A stretch of DNA of 28,036 bases from Desulfobacteraceae bacterium UBA5616. GTDB taxonomy: Bacteria > Desulfobacterota > Desulfobacteria > Desulfobacterales > UBA5616. The DNA lies in NCBI GenBank assembly GCA_002423615.1, contig DIKO01000048.1, positions 1 to 28,036 of the forward strand, written 5' to 3'. The notes beneath the pieces are model-generated. The model did no database searches. It was given only the letters and a program-made list of their open reading frames with translations, and had not been told where the DNA came from. Each line of letters opens with the position of its first letter. Position 1 is the first letter of the stretch. This document shows positions 8,434 through 16,111 of this stretch, in pieces. A program made the position numbers and the translations under genes.

Positions 8434-8893
8434 GGACCAAATCCTTTCTGTCCATCATCCCGGTCAATACATCAGGGCATGGTTGATGGCGGGTCGGCGG
8501 CTTGGAGAAACTCTTTCCCCCGGCGATGTGGAAAATGACCGGGTTAAGATTCGGAACAAAGGGAAATCTGACGGATTTTTTAAAATGTGAAAATTATTTA
8601 GGACCGGCGTCACTTCCGGACAGCTGAATTTCTTTAGCAGATTTTAATGGGAAAACAAACGCCAAATTATATTTTTTTTGCCGCCGGTCCATTTTTTCAA
8701 CAAATCCTGGATCGACAGAAAAAAGCCGTGATTAAAACAGGTTGGATTCGGATTTCCGGATTTTCTATTGCGGTCTGCATCTTTCATATGGTATTTGGCC
8801 GGAATGAATGTCGGATTTGAAGCCGGTAATCCGAATCCACCACTGTCCACCTTCAGCAAACACACAGGGGGAAAACCCTGGATTGATGGGGTA
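8434..8893. other. Non-coding stretch with no gene recognised
   Basis: About 460 bases between the decayed dehydratase genes and the small membrane-protein gene. Open frames here are short, have no ribosome sites and resemble nothing I recognise. Local composition is more AT-rich than the neighbouring genes around 8570-8700. It holds one imperfect inverted repeat at 8743-8839, listed separately. It may be further remains of the dehydratase locus, too degraded to read. Confidence 0.4.
8743..8839. repeat. Imperfect inverted repeat, 17-bp arms around an ~63-bp centre
   Basis: The left arm at 8743-8759 (TGGATTCGGATTTCCGG) matches the reverse complement of 8823-8839 at 16 of 17 positions, and similarity (ACAG.G.) continues weakly outside the arms. 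It could be the ends of a small non-autonomous element or a transcribed hairpin. No target duplication is evident and no second copy was noticed in the window. Confidence 0.45.
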
Positions 8894-9379
8894 ATGAACG
8901 AAAAAACCATAGCTTTTATTTATATTAATGTCTATTGCGGGCTTTTATTGGCCGTCCAGGCCGGGATGATCTTTTATCAGGGTGAACTGAACACCCCAAA
9001 GGGGGCGGCAAATGCCCTGTTTGATTTTTTTGCCTTTATCGCCCTTCTTGGATATGTCTATGATAAAAAAATCCTTTCCCAACTCCTGTGGCGGCTGTTT
9101 GCCATCGGATATTTCATATGGGAATTCGCCTGTTATACCCGTTTATACCCGGATCCGTTAAAGATCGACGTGATGTTGCTGATCATGTTCGGACCGCTTT
9201 ACTGGGGTGTGATTCTCTATCCCTTTATTACCCTGGAAGGGGATGAGGCCAAAAAGCAAAACATGACGGCCAGGCGGGATCACATCGCAAAAAGGTTCAG
9301 AAGTCTGTTCGGGATTGGGGGCGGCCTCTCGATTTTATTTTTAGGGTTATGCCTTTATTATATGATTTCAGTAAATTGA
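8894..9379 (+). CDS. Small membrane protein of unknown function
   Basis: 161 residues from the ATG at 8894 (MNEKTIAFIYINVYCG), preceded by a weak GATGGGG ribosome site. The frame opens about 126 bases earlier, but that part is hydrophilic, proline-rich and overlaps the inverted repeat, so the later start is preferred. Five hydrophobic segments are visible: about 5-28, 41-58, 66-87, 96-118 and 138-159, with a charged cytoplasm-like loop (EGDEAKKQNMTARRDHIAKRF) before the last. The even spacing suggests a compact four- or five-helix inner-membrane protein. No catalytic motif or known family is recognised. The gene stands alone ahead of pal and shares no evident operon. Confidence 0.6.
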   Translation: MNEKTIAFIYINVYCGLLLAVQAGMIFYQGELNTPKGAANALFDFFAFIALLGYVYDKKILSQLLWRLFAIGYFIWEFACYTRLYPDPLKIDVMLLIMFGPLYWGVILYPFITLEGDEAKKQNMTARRDHIAKRFRSLFGIGGGLSILFLGLCLYYMISVN

Positions 9380-9486
9380 GTTTTTAAGGGGTCCTGCATC
9401 CCGGCGTTTTCCTGTCATCAGGGTGTGGCTTGATCTTAAAAATATGCAAAGACGAATCCGTTTTTTTTCTTCGGGTGTAAATCTAT

Positions 9487-9515
9487 AGTTGTAGCTGAAA
9501 TTGAAATGGTATAAA
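9487..9515 (+). promoter_or_regulatory. Candidate promoter upstream of pal
   Basis: TATAAA at 9510-9515 with a poor -35 region (AGTTGT at 9487-9492 with a 17-bp spacer, or TTGTAG at 9489 with 15). The implied leader is about 60 nt. Only the -10 box is convincing. Confidence 0.3.
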
Positions 9516-9581
9516 GCATTCCAGAATAATGGCGACGATGCCGATGATGACAAAACACCAAAAAGAAGCGAGGTAGGATCA

Positions 9582-10148
9582 ATGAGAAACAAATTCGGGA
9601 TGATGGCGGTAATCTTAATGGTAATCATGACTCTGATGCTGACGGTTTCCTGCGCCAAAAAGAAGGTCGATGGGGCCGGGCCTTCGCTGACGACGGGTCA
9701 GGATGATGCCGAAGCGGCAAGACTGAGGGAATTGGAAAGGCAGAAAGCCATTGAGGAAGAAAATCTGAGACGCCAGCGGGAATTGGCCGAACAGGAAAAA
9801 ATGGGCTCCATGGATAGGTTCGTCAATGAAGACATTTACTTTAATTTCGACGACTCTTCACTTATTCCCGAAGCCCAGGAAATTCTGCAGATGAAGGCGA
9901 AATACCTTTCCCAAAATCCTGATCTGTCCATTATCATCGAAGGACATTGCGATGAGCGGGGAACCAACGATTACAACATCGCCCTGGGGGACCGAAGGGC
10001 CGGCAGCGTCAAATCCTTTCTGATGGATCTGGGAATTGAAGCATCCCGCATGAGAACCATCAGCTACGGCGAAGAAAAACCCCTGGATCCCGGTCATGAC
10101 GAATCTGCGTGGAGCAAAAACAGAAGGGCCCATTTTGTCGTTGAATAA
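9582..10148 (+). CDS. pal: Peptidoglycan-associated lipoprotein Pal
   Basis: 188-residue outer-membrane lipoprotein that ties the outer membrane to peptidoglycan as part of the Tol-Pal system. The start at 9582 follows a GAGGTAGGA ribosome site. A hydrophobic signal peptide ends in the lipobox LTVSC, giving lipidated C24. A charged coiled-coil-like stretch (about 48-72, rich in E, R and Q) precedes the OmpA-like domain at about 80-188. The signature GHCDERGTNDYNIALGDRRA carries the aspartate and arginine that hold diaminopimelate in this family. Pal is usually encoded beside tolB and cpoB, but neither is in the window; it stands between a small membrane protein and the znu genes. Confidence 0.93.
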   Translation: MRNKFGMMAVILMVIMTLMLTVSCAKKKVDGAGPSLTTGQDDAEAARLRELERQKAIEEENLRRQRELAEQEKMGSMDRFVNEDIYFNFDDSSLIPEAQEILQMKAKYLSQNPDLSIIIEGHCDERGTNDYNIALGDRRAGSVKSFLMDLGIEASRMRTISYGEEKPLDPGHDESAWSKNRRAHFVVE

Positions 10149-10179
10149 GAAACAGGCCGCAACCTGATCTGATGCATAT

Positions 10180-10229
10180 CGACGGCGGAACTTTTGGTGC
10201 GGTTTAAAACCGGACAGGATCCGCCGTCG
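10180..10229 (+). terminator. Hairpin after pal (possible terminator without T-run)
   Basis: Perfect 10-bp arms CGACGGCGGA (10180-10189) and TCCGCCGTCG (10220-10229), with a small nested GGTTT/AAACC stem in the loop. It lies 32 nt after the pal stop. No U-run follows, so it may be a Rho-dependent end, an mRNA-stabilising hairpin or part of the znu leader. Confidence 0.4.
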
Positions 10230-10261
10230 GTGTTGCCCCACCCAACCCATTCTTCGGATAC

Positions 10262-10283
10262 CTTCGATCGAAGCGCTTAAGCG
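10262..10283. promoter_or_regulatory. Two overlapping perfect palindromes just before znuA
   Basis: CTTCGATCGAAG (10262-10273) abuts CGCTTAAGCG (10274-10283), ending 7 nt before the znuA ATG. The position over the translation-initiation region is suitable for an operator or for mRNA structure. The sequence is not the usual TGTTATANNATAACA-like Zur box, so a link to zinc is not shown. Confidence 0.35.
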
Positions 10284-10290
10284 GACATCC

Positions 10291-11178
10291 ATGAAGAAAA
10301 CCTTAATTATTCATGCGCTCATCCTGGCGGCCTGCGTGTTTTGCCTTTACCCTCTCAAGTCTTGGGCCGGTGATAAAATTCATGTTTTTGTCAGTATCCT
10401 CCCACAGCAGTATTTTGTGGAAAAAATCGGAGGGGACCGCGTGAACGTTTCGGTGATGGTGCTGCCGGGGGCAAGCCCCCACACTTATGAGCCCAAACCC
10501 GCGCAGATGGTTGCATTGACTTCAGCATCAATCTATTTTTCCATCGGTGTTTCATTTGAATCGGCCTGGCTTCCGAAAATTGCCAATACTTATCCGGGCA
10601 TGCGGATCGCTCCCATGGATACGGGTATTGAAAAAATCGAGATGTCTTCGGGCCATGACCACGGTAAAAAAGGACCTCTCCATGACGCCAAAGACCCGCA
10701 TGTATGGACATCTCCGGTACTGGTCAAAACCCTGTGCAAAAATATCCGGAATACGCTGACGGAATTCGATCCTGAAAACCGGACCGTATATGATGATAAT
10801 TTCAGGCGTTTTGCCGCAGAGGTAGAATCCCTGGACAATCAATGCAGGTCCCTGTTTTCAGGAATGGAAAAACATAAAAAAACCTTTATGGTATTTCATC
10901 CATCCTGGGGATATTTCGCACGGGAATATGGTCTGGAACAGATCCCGGTGGAAATTGAGGGGAAAGACCCCAAACCGGCCCAGTTGCAAAAGTTGATCGC
11001 CTTCGCCAAGGCAAAAGGGATTCACATGATTTTCGTTCAACCCCAGTTTTCAACCCGGAATGCCGAAGTGGTGGCAAAGGCCATCGGCGCGCGGGTGGTT
11101 TATGCCGATCCTTTGTCGTATGACTGGGCCGGCAATATCCGGAAACAGGCCGCGGCATTTAAATCCGCCTTGAAATGA
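10291..11178 (+). CDS. znuA: Zinc/manganese ABC transporter, periplasmic binding protein
   Basis: 295-residue cluster A-I solute-binding protein. A signal peptide (about 1-26, ending LKSWAGD) exports it to the periplasm. Metal ligands expected for the family are all present: H64 (SPHTYEP), H137 (DPHVWTSP), H203 (FHPSWGYF) and D273 (ADPLSYDW). A short His-rich loop (GHDHGKKGPLHD) before H137 is typical of zinc binders rather than manganese binders, but it is much shorter than in E. coli ZnuA. The ribosome site is weak (GCGGA). It overlaps znuC by four bases (ATGA), and with znuB makes a complete importer. No zur gene is nearby. Confidence 0.9.
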   Translation: MKKTLIIHALILAACVFCLYPLKSWAGDKIHVFVSILPQQYFVEKIGGDRVNVSVMVLPGASPHTYEPKPAQMVALTSASIYFSIGVSFESAWLPKIANTYPGMRIAPMDTGIEKIEMSSGHDHGKKGPLHDAKDPHVWTSPVLVKTLCKNIRNTLTEFDPENRTVYDDNFRRFAAEVESLDNQCRSLFSGMEKHKKTFMVFHPSWGYFAREYGLEQIPVEIEGKDPKPAQLQKLIAFAKAKGIHMIFVQPQFSTRNAEVVAKAIGARVVYADPLSYDWAGNIRKQAAAFKSALK

Positions 11179-11951
11179 GTTTTCACATGGAACCAGCCCC
11201 CCTTATTGAAATCCGAAATCTCTGGTACGGCTTTAACGGGCAGCCGGTATTGAAAGATGTATCCTTTAACATTTTCAAGGGTGAATTTCTTGCTCTCATT
11301 GGTCCCAACGGCGGGGGAAAAACCACACTCTTAAAAATCATGCTGGGTCTTCTCCGCCCGACCCACGGATCGGTCAGAGTCTTCGGCGTTCCGCCGAAAT
11401 CCGCCTCACACCGCATCGGGTACGTCCCCCAGGATGTCCATATCAACAAAAATTTTCCCATATCCGCCATGGACGTGGTGATGATGGGACGGCTCCGCAT
11501 GACCGGTAAAAAGCGTCTGGGACATTCCGGCGACGACCTTGCATCGGTACAGGAAGCCATGGAAAAAATGGAAATATGGGGCTATCGGAACCGGCGCATC
11601 GGGGAACTTTCCGGGGGACAGCGCCAGCGGGTTTTCATCGCCAGGGCCCTGGCCACCTGCCCCGAAATCCTTTTCCTGGACGAACCCACGGCCAGTATCG
11701 ATAAGGAAGGGCAGGGTCAGTTTTATGATCTGCTCAAACACCTCAATGAAAAGATCGCCATTGTTCTTGCCAGCCACGATGTGATGATCATCTCCAGTTA
11801 TGTGAAATCCGTTGCCTGCGTCAACAAGGAAGTCCACTATCATGACGGGGCCGAAATTACGGATGCGATGTTGGATATGTACGCCTGCCCCGTTGAAATG
11901 ATCGCCCATGGAATGCCCCACCGGGTTCTGAAAATCCATAAGGAAAATTGA
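11175..11951 (+). CDS. znuC: Zinc/manganese ABC transporter, ATP-binding protein
   Basis: 258-residue ABC ATPase that powers metal import through ZnuB. Walker A GPNGGGKTT near residue 43, Q-loop in IGYVPQDV, signature LSGGQRQR, Walker B ILFLDEPTA and switch histidine ASHD are all intact. The start overlaps the znuA stop as ATGA, a usual sign of translational coupling; a second ATG 12 bases on (MEPAPLIEI) is an equally possible start because neither has a clear ribosome site. The stop is one base before the znuB ATG. Confidence 0.92.
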   Translation: MSFHMEPAPLIEIRNLWYGFNGQPVLKDVSFNIFKGEFLALIGPNGGGKTTLLKIMLGLLRPTHGSVRVFGVPPKSASHRIGYVPQDVHINKNFPISAMDVVMMGRLRMTGKKRLGHSGDDLASVQEAMEKMEIWGYRNRRIGELSGGQRQRVFIARALATCPEILFLDEPTASIDKEGQGQFYDLLKHLNEKIAIVLASHDVMIISSYVKSVACVNKEVHYHDGAEITDAMLDMYACPVEMIAHGMPHRVLKIHKEN

Positions 11952-11952
11952 A

Positions 11953-12822
11953 ATGCCGGAAGTCCTTCAGTTCGAATTCATGCGGAATGCTATTGTGGCC
12001 GGTCTTTTAACCAGTATCATCTGCGGGGTCATCGGAACACTGGTGGTGGTCAACCGCATCGTTTTTTTATCCGGCGCCATTGCCCATGCCGCATACGGCG
12101 GCATCGGACTGGCGATTTTCATGGGTTGGTCCTATCTGATCGGCGCCATGAGTTTTTCACTGGCGTGCGCTGCGGCCATGGCCGCCGTCATGTTGAAGGC
12201 CAGGCACAGGGCCGATACCATCATCGGTGTGATCTGGGCGGTGGGAATGGCCCTGGGGGTCATTCTCCTGGACCTGACACCGGGGTATCATGTGGATCTG
12301 ATGAGTTATCTCTTCGGCAGCATCTTAACGGTTCCGGAAACCGAGCTTTTTCAGATGCTGTTTCTCTGCATCGGCATTCTGGGTGTTGTTTTCTTTTTTT
12401 ATAACGATTTTCTGGCCATGAGCTATGATGCGGAGTTCGCCGAATTAAGAGGGGCGCCGGTGAAAGGGCTGCAATTTCTCCTCGTCGCCATGATCGCCCT
12501 TTCCGTTGTAATGATCATCCGCGTTGTGGGGCTGATCCTGGTCATCGCCCTGATGACCATCCCGCCTTATATTGCCGAACAGTATGCAACTTCCCTGGTC
12601 AGGATGATGGCGATCGGGTCCTTCCTCAGCATGATGTTCACGCTGGTGGGATTAGGGTTGTCCTATCACTTCAATCTCACCTCCGGGGCCACCATCATCC
12701 TTGTGGCGGGCGTGGGTTTTTTCATATCCTTCGCCCTAAAAAAAATGTTACATGCTCTAAACAGCCAAATAGCGATGGATACCCCGGCCTATCCAAAAAC
12801 AGAGGGCCGAAACAAGGGCTGA
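11953..12822 (+). CDS. znuB: Zinc/manganese ABC transporter, permease
   Basis: 289-residue ABC-3 family permease with about eight hydrophobic helices. Typical features are the early GVIGTLVVVNRIVFLSGAIAHAAYGGIG block (residues about 25-52) and the HRADTIIGVIWAVGMALG block. An AAGGAA ribosome site lies inside the end of znuC. The last 66 bases, coding for a hydrophilic tail after LKKMLHALN, overlap the 3' end of the opposing phosphate transporter gene. The overlap is in both reading frames with no stop that would shorten either, so both tails appear real. Confidence 0.9.
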   Translation: MPEVLQFEFMRNAIVAGLLTSIICGVIGTLVVVNRIVFLSGAIAHAAYGGIGLAIFMGWSYLIGAMSFSLACAAAMAAVMLKARHRADTIIGVIWAVGMALGVILLDLTPGYHVDLMSYLFGSILTVPETELFQMLFLCIGILGVVFFFYNDFLAMSYDAEFAELRGAPVKGLQFLLVAMIALSVVMIIRVVGLILVIALMTIPPYIAEQYATSLVRMMAIGSFLSMMFTLVGLGLSYHFNLTSGATIILVAGVGFFISFALKKMLHALNSQIAMDTPAYPKTEGRNKG

Positions 12823-13794
12823 AAACGGAATAGTGACAAACCATGCCCAGACGATTCGTTGGGCCACCCCCCACTTGATGCCGGAAAATTTATTGACTGC
12901 GCCGACGCCGATAATGGAGCCGGTAATGGTATGGGTCGTCGAAACCGGTGCGCCCAGATAGGTGGCGAAAAACAGGGTGAAGGCACCGGCGGATTCGGCA
13001 CAGAAGCCCCCGATGGGCTTGAGTTTGGTGATTTTCATGCCCATGGTTTTGACGATGCGCCAGCCGCCGAAGGCCGTCCCCAGGCCCATGGCCAAATGGC
13101 AGGACAGGATAATCCATGCGGTTTTCCAATCGGTCAGGGAGAGCCGGGTATCAGCGGATACGATCCCGGCAGCAAACAAAAGCGCGATGATGATTCCCAT
13201 GGTCTTCTGGGCGTCGTTGCCGCCGTGCCCCAGGGAATAAAGGGCGGCTGAAAAAAGCTGACCTTTGCGGAAAAGCTTGTCCAGCTGATTCGGCCGCCAT
13301 TTCCGGAAAATCCAGATCACGGCAAACATGAAGACAAGTCCCAAAGCCATGCCGATCAGCGGCGCGGTGGGGATGAACTTCACGGTCAACCAGACCTTGT
13401 CCCAGCTGATGATGCCCAGCCCGCCGTAAGCAATTCCGGCCCCGACGAAACCACCGATAAGCGCATGGGATGAACTTGTGGGAAGCCCCCACCACCAGGT
13501 CAACAGATCCCAGACGATGGCCCCGATCAGGCCGGTCAGCACCACATAGATGAAAAGCGGGTCCATCGGATCGATTTTAACGATCTTGGAAATGGTGTCG
13601 GCGACTTTCGGCGCAAAAAAAAACATGGCGATAAAATTGAAAAAAGCCGCCCACCAGACCGCCATTTTCGGCGTCAGAACGCGTGTGGAAACAACGGTGG
13701 CGATGGAATTGGCCGAATCGTGAAATCCATTGATGACATCGAATATCAGGGCAACCCCGACGGTCAGAATGACGATGATCAGTTTCCATTCCAT
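12757..13794 (-). CDS. pit: Inorganic phosphate transporter, PiT family
   Basis: 345-residue low-affinity phosphate (or metal-phosphate) symporter. The duplicated PiT signature is visible: DVINGFHDSANSIATVVSTR near the N-terminus and GHGGNDAQKTMGIIIALL in the middle, with about ten hydrophobic segments. Length fits the shorter bacterial PiT proteins. It follows the DUF47 gene with one base between, a pairing seen widely, in which the DUF47 protein is a PhoU-like regulator of the carrier. Substrate (phosphate or another oxyanion) is inferred from the family. Confidence 0.92.
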   Translation of the reverse strand: MEWKLIIVILTVGVALIFDVINGFHDSANSIATVVSTRVLTPKMAVWWAAFFNFIAMFFFAPKVADTISKIVKIDPMDPLFIYVVLTGLIGAIVWDLLTWWWGLPTSSSHALIGGFVGAGIAYGGLGIISWDKVWLTVKFIPTAPLIGMALGLVFMFAVIWIFRKWRPNQLDKLFRKGQLFSAALYSLGHGGNDAQKTMGIIIALLFAAGIVSADTRLSLTDWKTAWIILSCHLAMGLGTAFGGWRIVKTMGMKITKLKPIGGFCAESAGAFTLFFATYLGAPVSTTHTITGSIIGVGAVNKFSGIKWGVAQRIVWAWFVTIPFSALVSALCFWIGRGIHRYLAV

Positions 13795-13795
13795 G

Positions 13796-14422
13796 TCAGG
13801 AAGCCTCGATGACGATACCTTCGATGACGTTGGTTACATCGTGGCATTTGTCCGTCGCCTTTTCAAGCAGTTCGAGTATCTCTTTCCATTTAATCAGGGA
13901 AACAGGATCTTTTTCCTCCTTGAATAATTTTACCATGGCCGAATGAAGGATAAAATCCCCATCATGCTCAAGCTTCGAAACATACTTGCAATTTTCCATA
14001 ATGGGCTTGGGGTCGCGGATATCCCGGAGGGATTTTAAAATTTCACCGATGGCGTTGACGGCCTTGTGCAAAATTACTGAAAACTCATGCACTTCGGGTT
14101 TTATCTCACGGATTTCATACAAACTCATGCAGGTGGTGGCTTCTTCTATCAGATCCAGAATGTCGTCGAGCCGGTGAATCAGCCGAAGGATGTCGTTCCG
14201 GTCAAAGGGCGTTATAAAGGTGCGATGAAGTGCCGATATGCATTGGTGTGTCACCTTGTCGGCCTTGCTTTCGATCTCCTTTATTTTGGTACTGACGAAA
14301 GCCAATTCCTCACTGTTTGCGGAAAGTTTTATCAGATTTTCGCAGGCTTCCACAGCAAGGGCGTTGTGGGCCTCGAAAAAATCGAAAAAACCCGTCTCTT
14401 TGGGCAAAAACCGTTTCAACAT
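13796..14422 (-). CDS. DUF47 / PhoU-like protein, PiT accessory
   Basis: 208-residue, almost all-helical cytoplasmic protein. Starting MLKRFLPKETGFFDFFEAHN, with acidic helices such as EIESKADKVTHQC and LDDILDLIEEATTCMSLYEI, it matches the DUF47 family, whose acidic residues form PhoU-like metal sites. It begins the pit operon; the ATG has AAGGA about 11 nt upstream. Likely role: controls phosphate flux through the downstream carrier. This is inferred from the conserved gene pair. I see no pho-box-like repeat in the 264 bases upstream. Confidence 0.85.
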   Translation of the reverse strand: MLKRFLPKETGFFDFFEAHNALAVEACENLIKLSANSEELAFVSTKIKEIESKADKVTHQCISALHRTFITPFDRNDILRLIHRLDDILDLIEEATTCMSLYEIREIKPEVHEFSVILHKAVNAIGEILKSLRDIRDPKPIMENCKYVSKLEHDGDFILHSAMVKLFKEEKDPVSLIKWKEILELLEKATDKCHDVTNVIEGIVIEAS

Positions 14423-14686
14423 GTCAAGACCGGTCCTTATTGATGTATTTTGGATGATTTCCTGAAAACAGAGCTCTTATCTTAAAAAACAGGTGAAATT
14501 GCAAGATCTAATCGTAGCGGATGGGTTTCGTATCCCCTGCATTCATGCCGATTTCAACCCTGCAGAGAAGGGAAACCAAAGAGACAGGCGTAAACCGAGG
14601 GACGCCCGGGGTTTGATAAGACCGCGAGGCGGCCGTCATCCGACCGCCCCACGGGGTGCAGACCTGCAAAAAAAAGACGGGGGAGT

Positions 14687-15112
14687 TTACCCAATCACCA
14701 TGATCACATCTCCGGTGGAGACGTCAACCCCCTTCTGGACGAGGATTTCTTTCACGGTTCCGGAAACCGGCGCTGTAATATCGTTTTCCATTTTCATGGC
14801 TTCCATAATCGCCACGAGCTGACCGGCCTTGACGCTGTCCCCCACATTGACCTTGATCTGTATGATCAGGCCCGGAATCGGCGCGGCAATCACGCCGGAG
14901 CCTACGGGTCCGGCGGCCTTGGCAGCAACCGGAGCCTTGGTTTTAGGAACGGGAACGGAAGCGGGCCTGGATACCACCGGGGCCGGGACCTCCAGGTTTT
15001 CAATGTTTACGGTGTAAGGGGAGCCGTTCACGTATACCAGGGCGGCTTCCTTTTCCATATTGGCGATTTCGACTTCAAACTGCTGTTCATCAATATTGAA
15101 TTTGTATATCAT
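14687..15112 (-). CDS. mmdC: Biotin carrier subunit of Na+-translocating decarboxylase
   Basis: 141-residue biotinyl protein that carries the carboxyl group from the carboxyltransferase to the membrane decarboxylase. The start at 15112 (MIYKFNIDEQ) follows GAGAGGA at 6 nt. A short N-terminal beta region (1-45) is followed by a Pro/Ala/Val-rich flexible linker (about 47-72, VPAPVV..VPVPKTKAPVAAKAAG), then the biotinyl domain with biotin acceptor K107 in EAMKMEN, 34 residues from the C-terminus as usual. It is last in the four-gene operon. GcdC of glutaconyl-CoA decarboxylase is alike in structure; the neighbour MmdA decides the name. A run of eight Ts lies about 12 bases past the stop, with only a weak stem before it. 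Confidence 0.85.
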   Translation of the reverse strand: MIYKFNIDEQQFEVEIANMEKEAALVYVNGSPYTVNIENLEVPAPVVSRPASVPVPKTKAPVAAKAAGPVGSGVIAAPIPGLIIQIKVNVGDSVKAGQLVAIMEAMKMENDITAPVSGTVKEILVQKGVDVSTGDVIMVIG

Positions 15113-15138
15113 GTCAATCCTCTCAAGGGCTTTATAAT

Positions 15139-16098
15139 TCAGCGGTTGTATATCATCAGCCGGTCGTTCATCATCCGGGCCCGGCCGGTCTGGGTCCATG
15201 CACTGGAAGGACTTCCAGGACGGGACCCCCCGCAAAGCTGCGCATTGGATGACGACTGGTGAAGATGAAGGGCCAGGGCAATGGCTGCCGCCACGGCGCC
15301 GGAAACTACCTTTTCTTCGGTGCCGGACCCCGGCAGCAAATCTACCGGTTCATCGAAAACAGGCAGGTATTCGCCGGTCGGAATGTCTTTCTGCGAAGAC
15401 TCCTTGGTGGAATCCGATTTGCGGGAAACATACCAGTCGAAAAAACGGCCGGACAGTATCATGCCGATCATCAAAACGGTCAACACCAGAAAAATCCCGA
15501 AAAACCGGATGAAGAGGGTACCAAGGGCATAGCCCCAGAAGGAGTCCCGGGGCCCGCCGATAAACCGTATTTTCCCATTTTCCGTTCCATCCGAATCATA
15601 AGGGCCGCCATCTTTGACAAGAACGATCAATTCCTGAACCCGGTCGGGATGGCTGATATTCCGGGCTTCGGAAATCATCCACGGCTTTTCCTGGGATTCG
15701 TTGAATACATAATACTGGGTTGAGCTGATAAAAAAGTCGGAAATGACGATGACCTTGGCTTCGCCTCCGGGGGTGATCCCGGATGCATTCACCTCGAAAA
15801 GCGCTGATTTGAAGTTTTTGATGTCCACCTCGGGCCGGTCGCAGGCTAAAAAATCAACCCCTTTGACCTCATCCAGTTTGCCGCCATCGACTTTAAATTG
15901 GATGGTCACGCTGGTGCTTTTGGCCCGGGGAATGAGCTTGGCGATGATAACCTCCCCTTCCCTGGTAAATTCCGGAATGGGCTTTTCTATGTCCCCACTG
16001 ATCATGATTTCGGAAAAGGCGGTGAAAGGCGCCAGAAGAAAAATCCCCATGAAAACCAGGATCCGGGCAACTATTTTTAAAACAGCGGATTTTTGCAT
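15139..16098 (-). CDS. OadG-like (gamma/delta) subunit with extra secreted-type N-terminal domain
   Basis: 319 residues from the ATG at 16098, chosen because AGGAGG lies 8 nt upstream. Layout: signal peptide 1-30 (VARILVFMGIFLLAPFTAFSE), an extracytoplasmic, probably beta-rich domain about 31-190, one membrane helix at about 195-222 (FFGIFLVLTVLMIGMILSG), and a cytoplasmic tail with VVSGAVAAAIALALHLHQ at about 262-279, the alanine-rich helix typical of OAD gamma/Mmd delta subunits. Classical gamma subunits have only helix and tail (80-140 residues), so this form carries a large added domain outside the membrane. It presumably anchors and assembles the decarboxylase complex. It lies 13 nt after the beta subunit gene and 26 nt before the biotin carrier gene. 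Confidence 0.75.
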   Translation of the reverse strand: MQKSAVLKIVARILVFMGIFLLAPFTAFSEIMISGDIEKPIPEFTREGEVIIAKLIPRAKSTSVTIQFKVDGGKLDEVKGVDFLACDRPEVDIKNFKSALFEVNASGITPGGEAKVIVISDFFISSTQYYVFNESQEKPWMISEARNISHPDRVQELIVLVKDGGPYDSDGTENGKIRFIGGPRDSFWGYALGTLFIRFFGIFLVLTVLMIGMILSGRFFDWYVSRKSDSTKESSQKDIPTGEYLPVFDEPVDLLPGSGTEEKVVSGAVAAAIALALHLHQSSSNAQLCGGSRPGSPSSAWTQTGRARMMNDRLMIYNR

Positions 16099-16111
16099 TT
16101 TTCGCCTCCTC

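Noticed and set aside
14628..14648. GC-rich hairpin downstream of the mmd biotin carrier gene as a terminator
   Set aside because: The stem is imperfect on one strand and no T-run follows in the direction of transcription.
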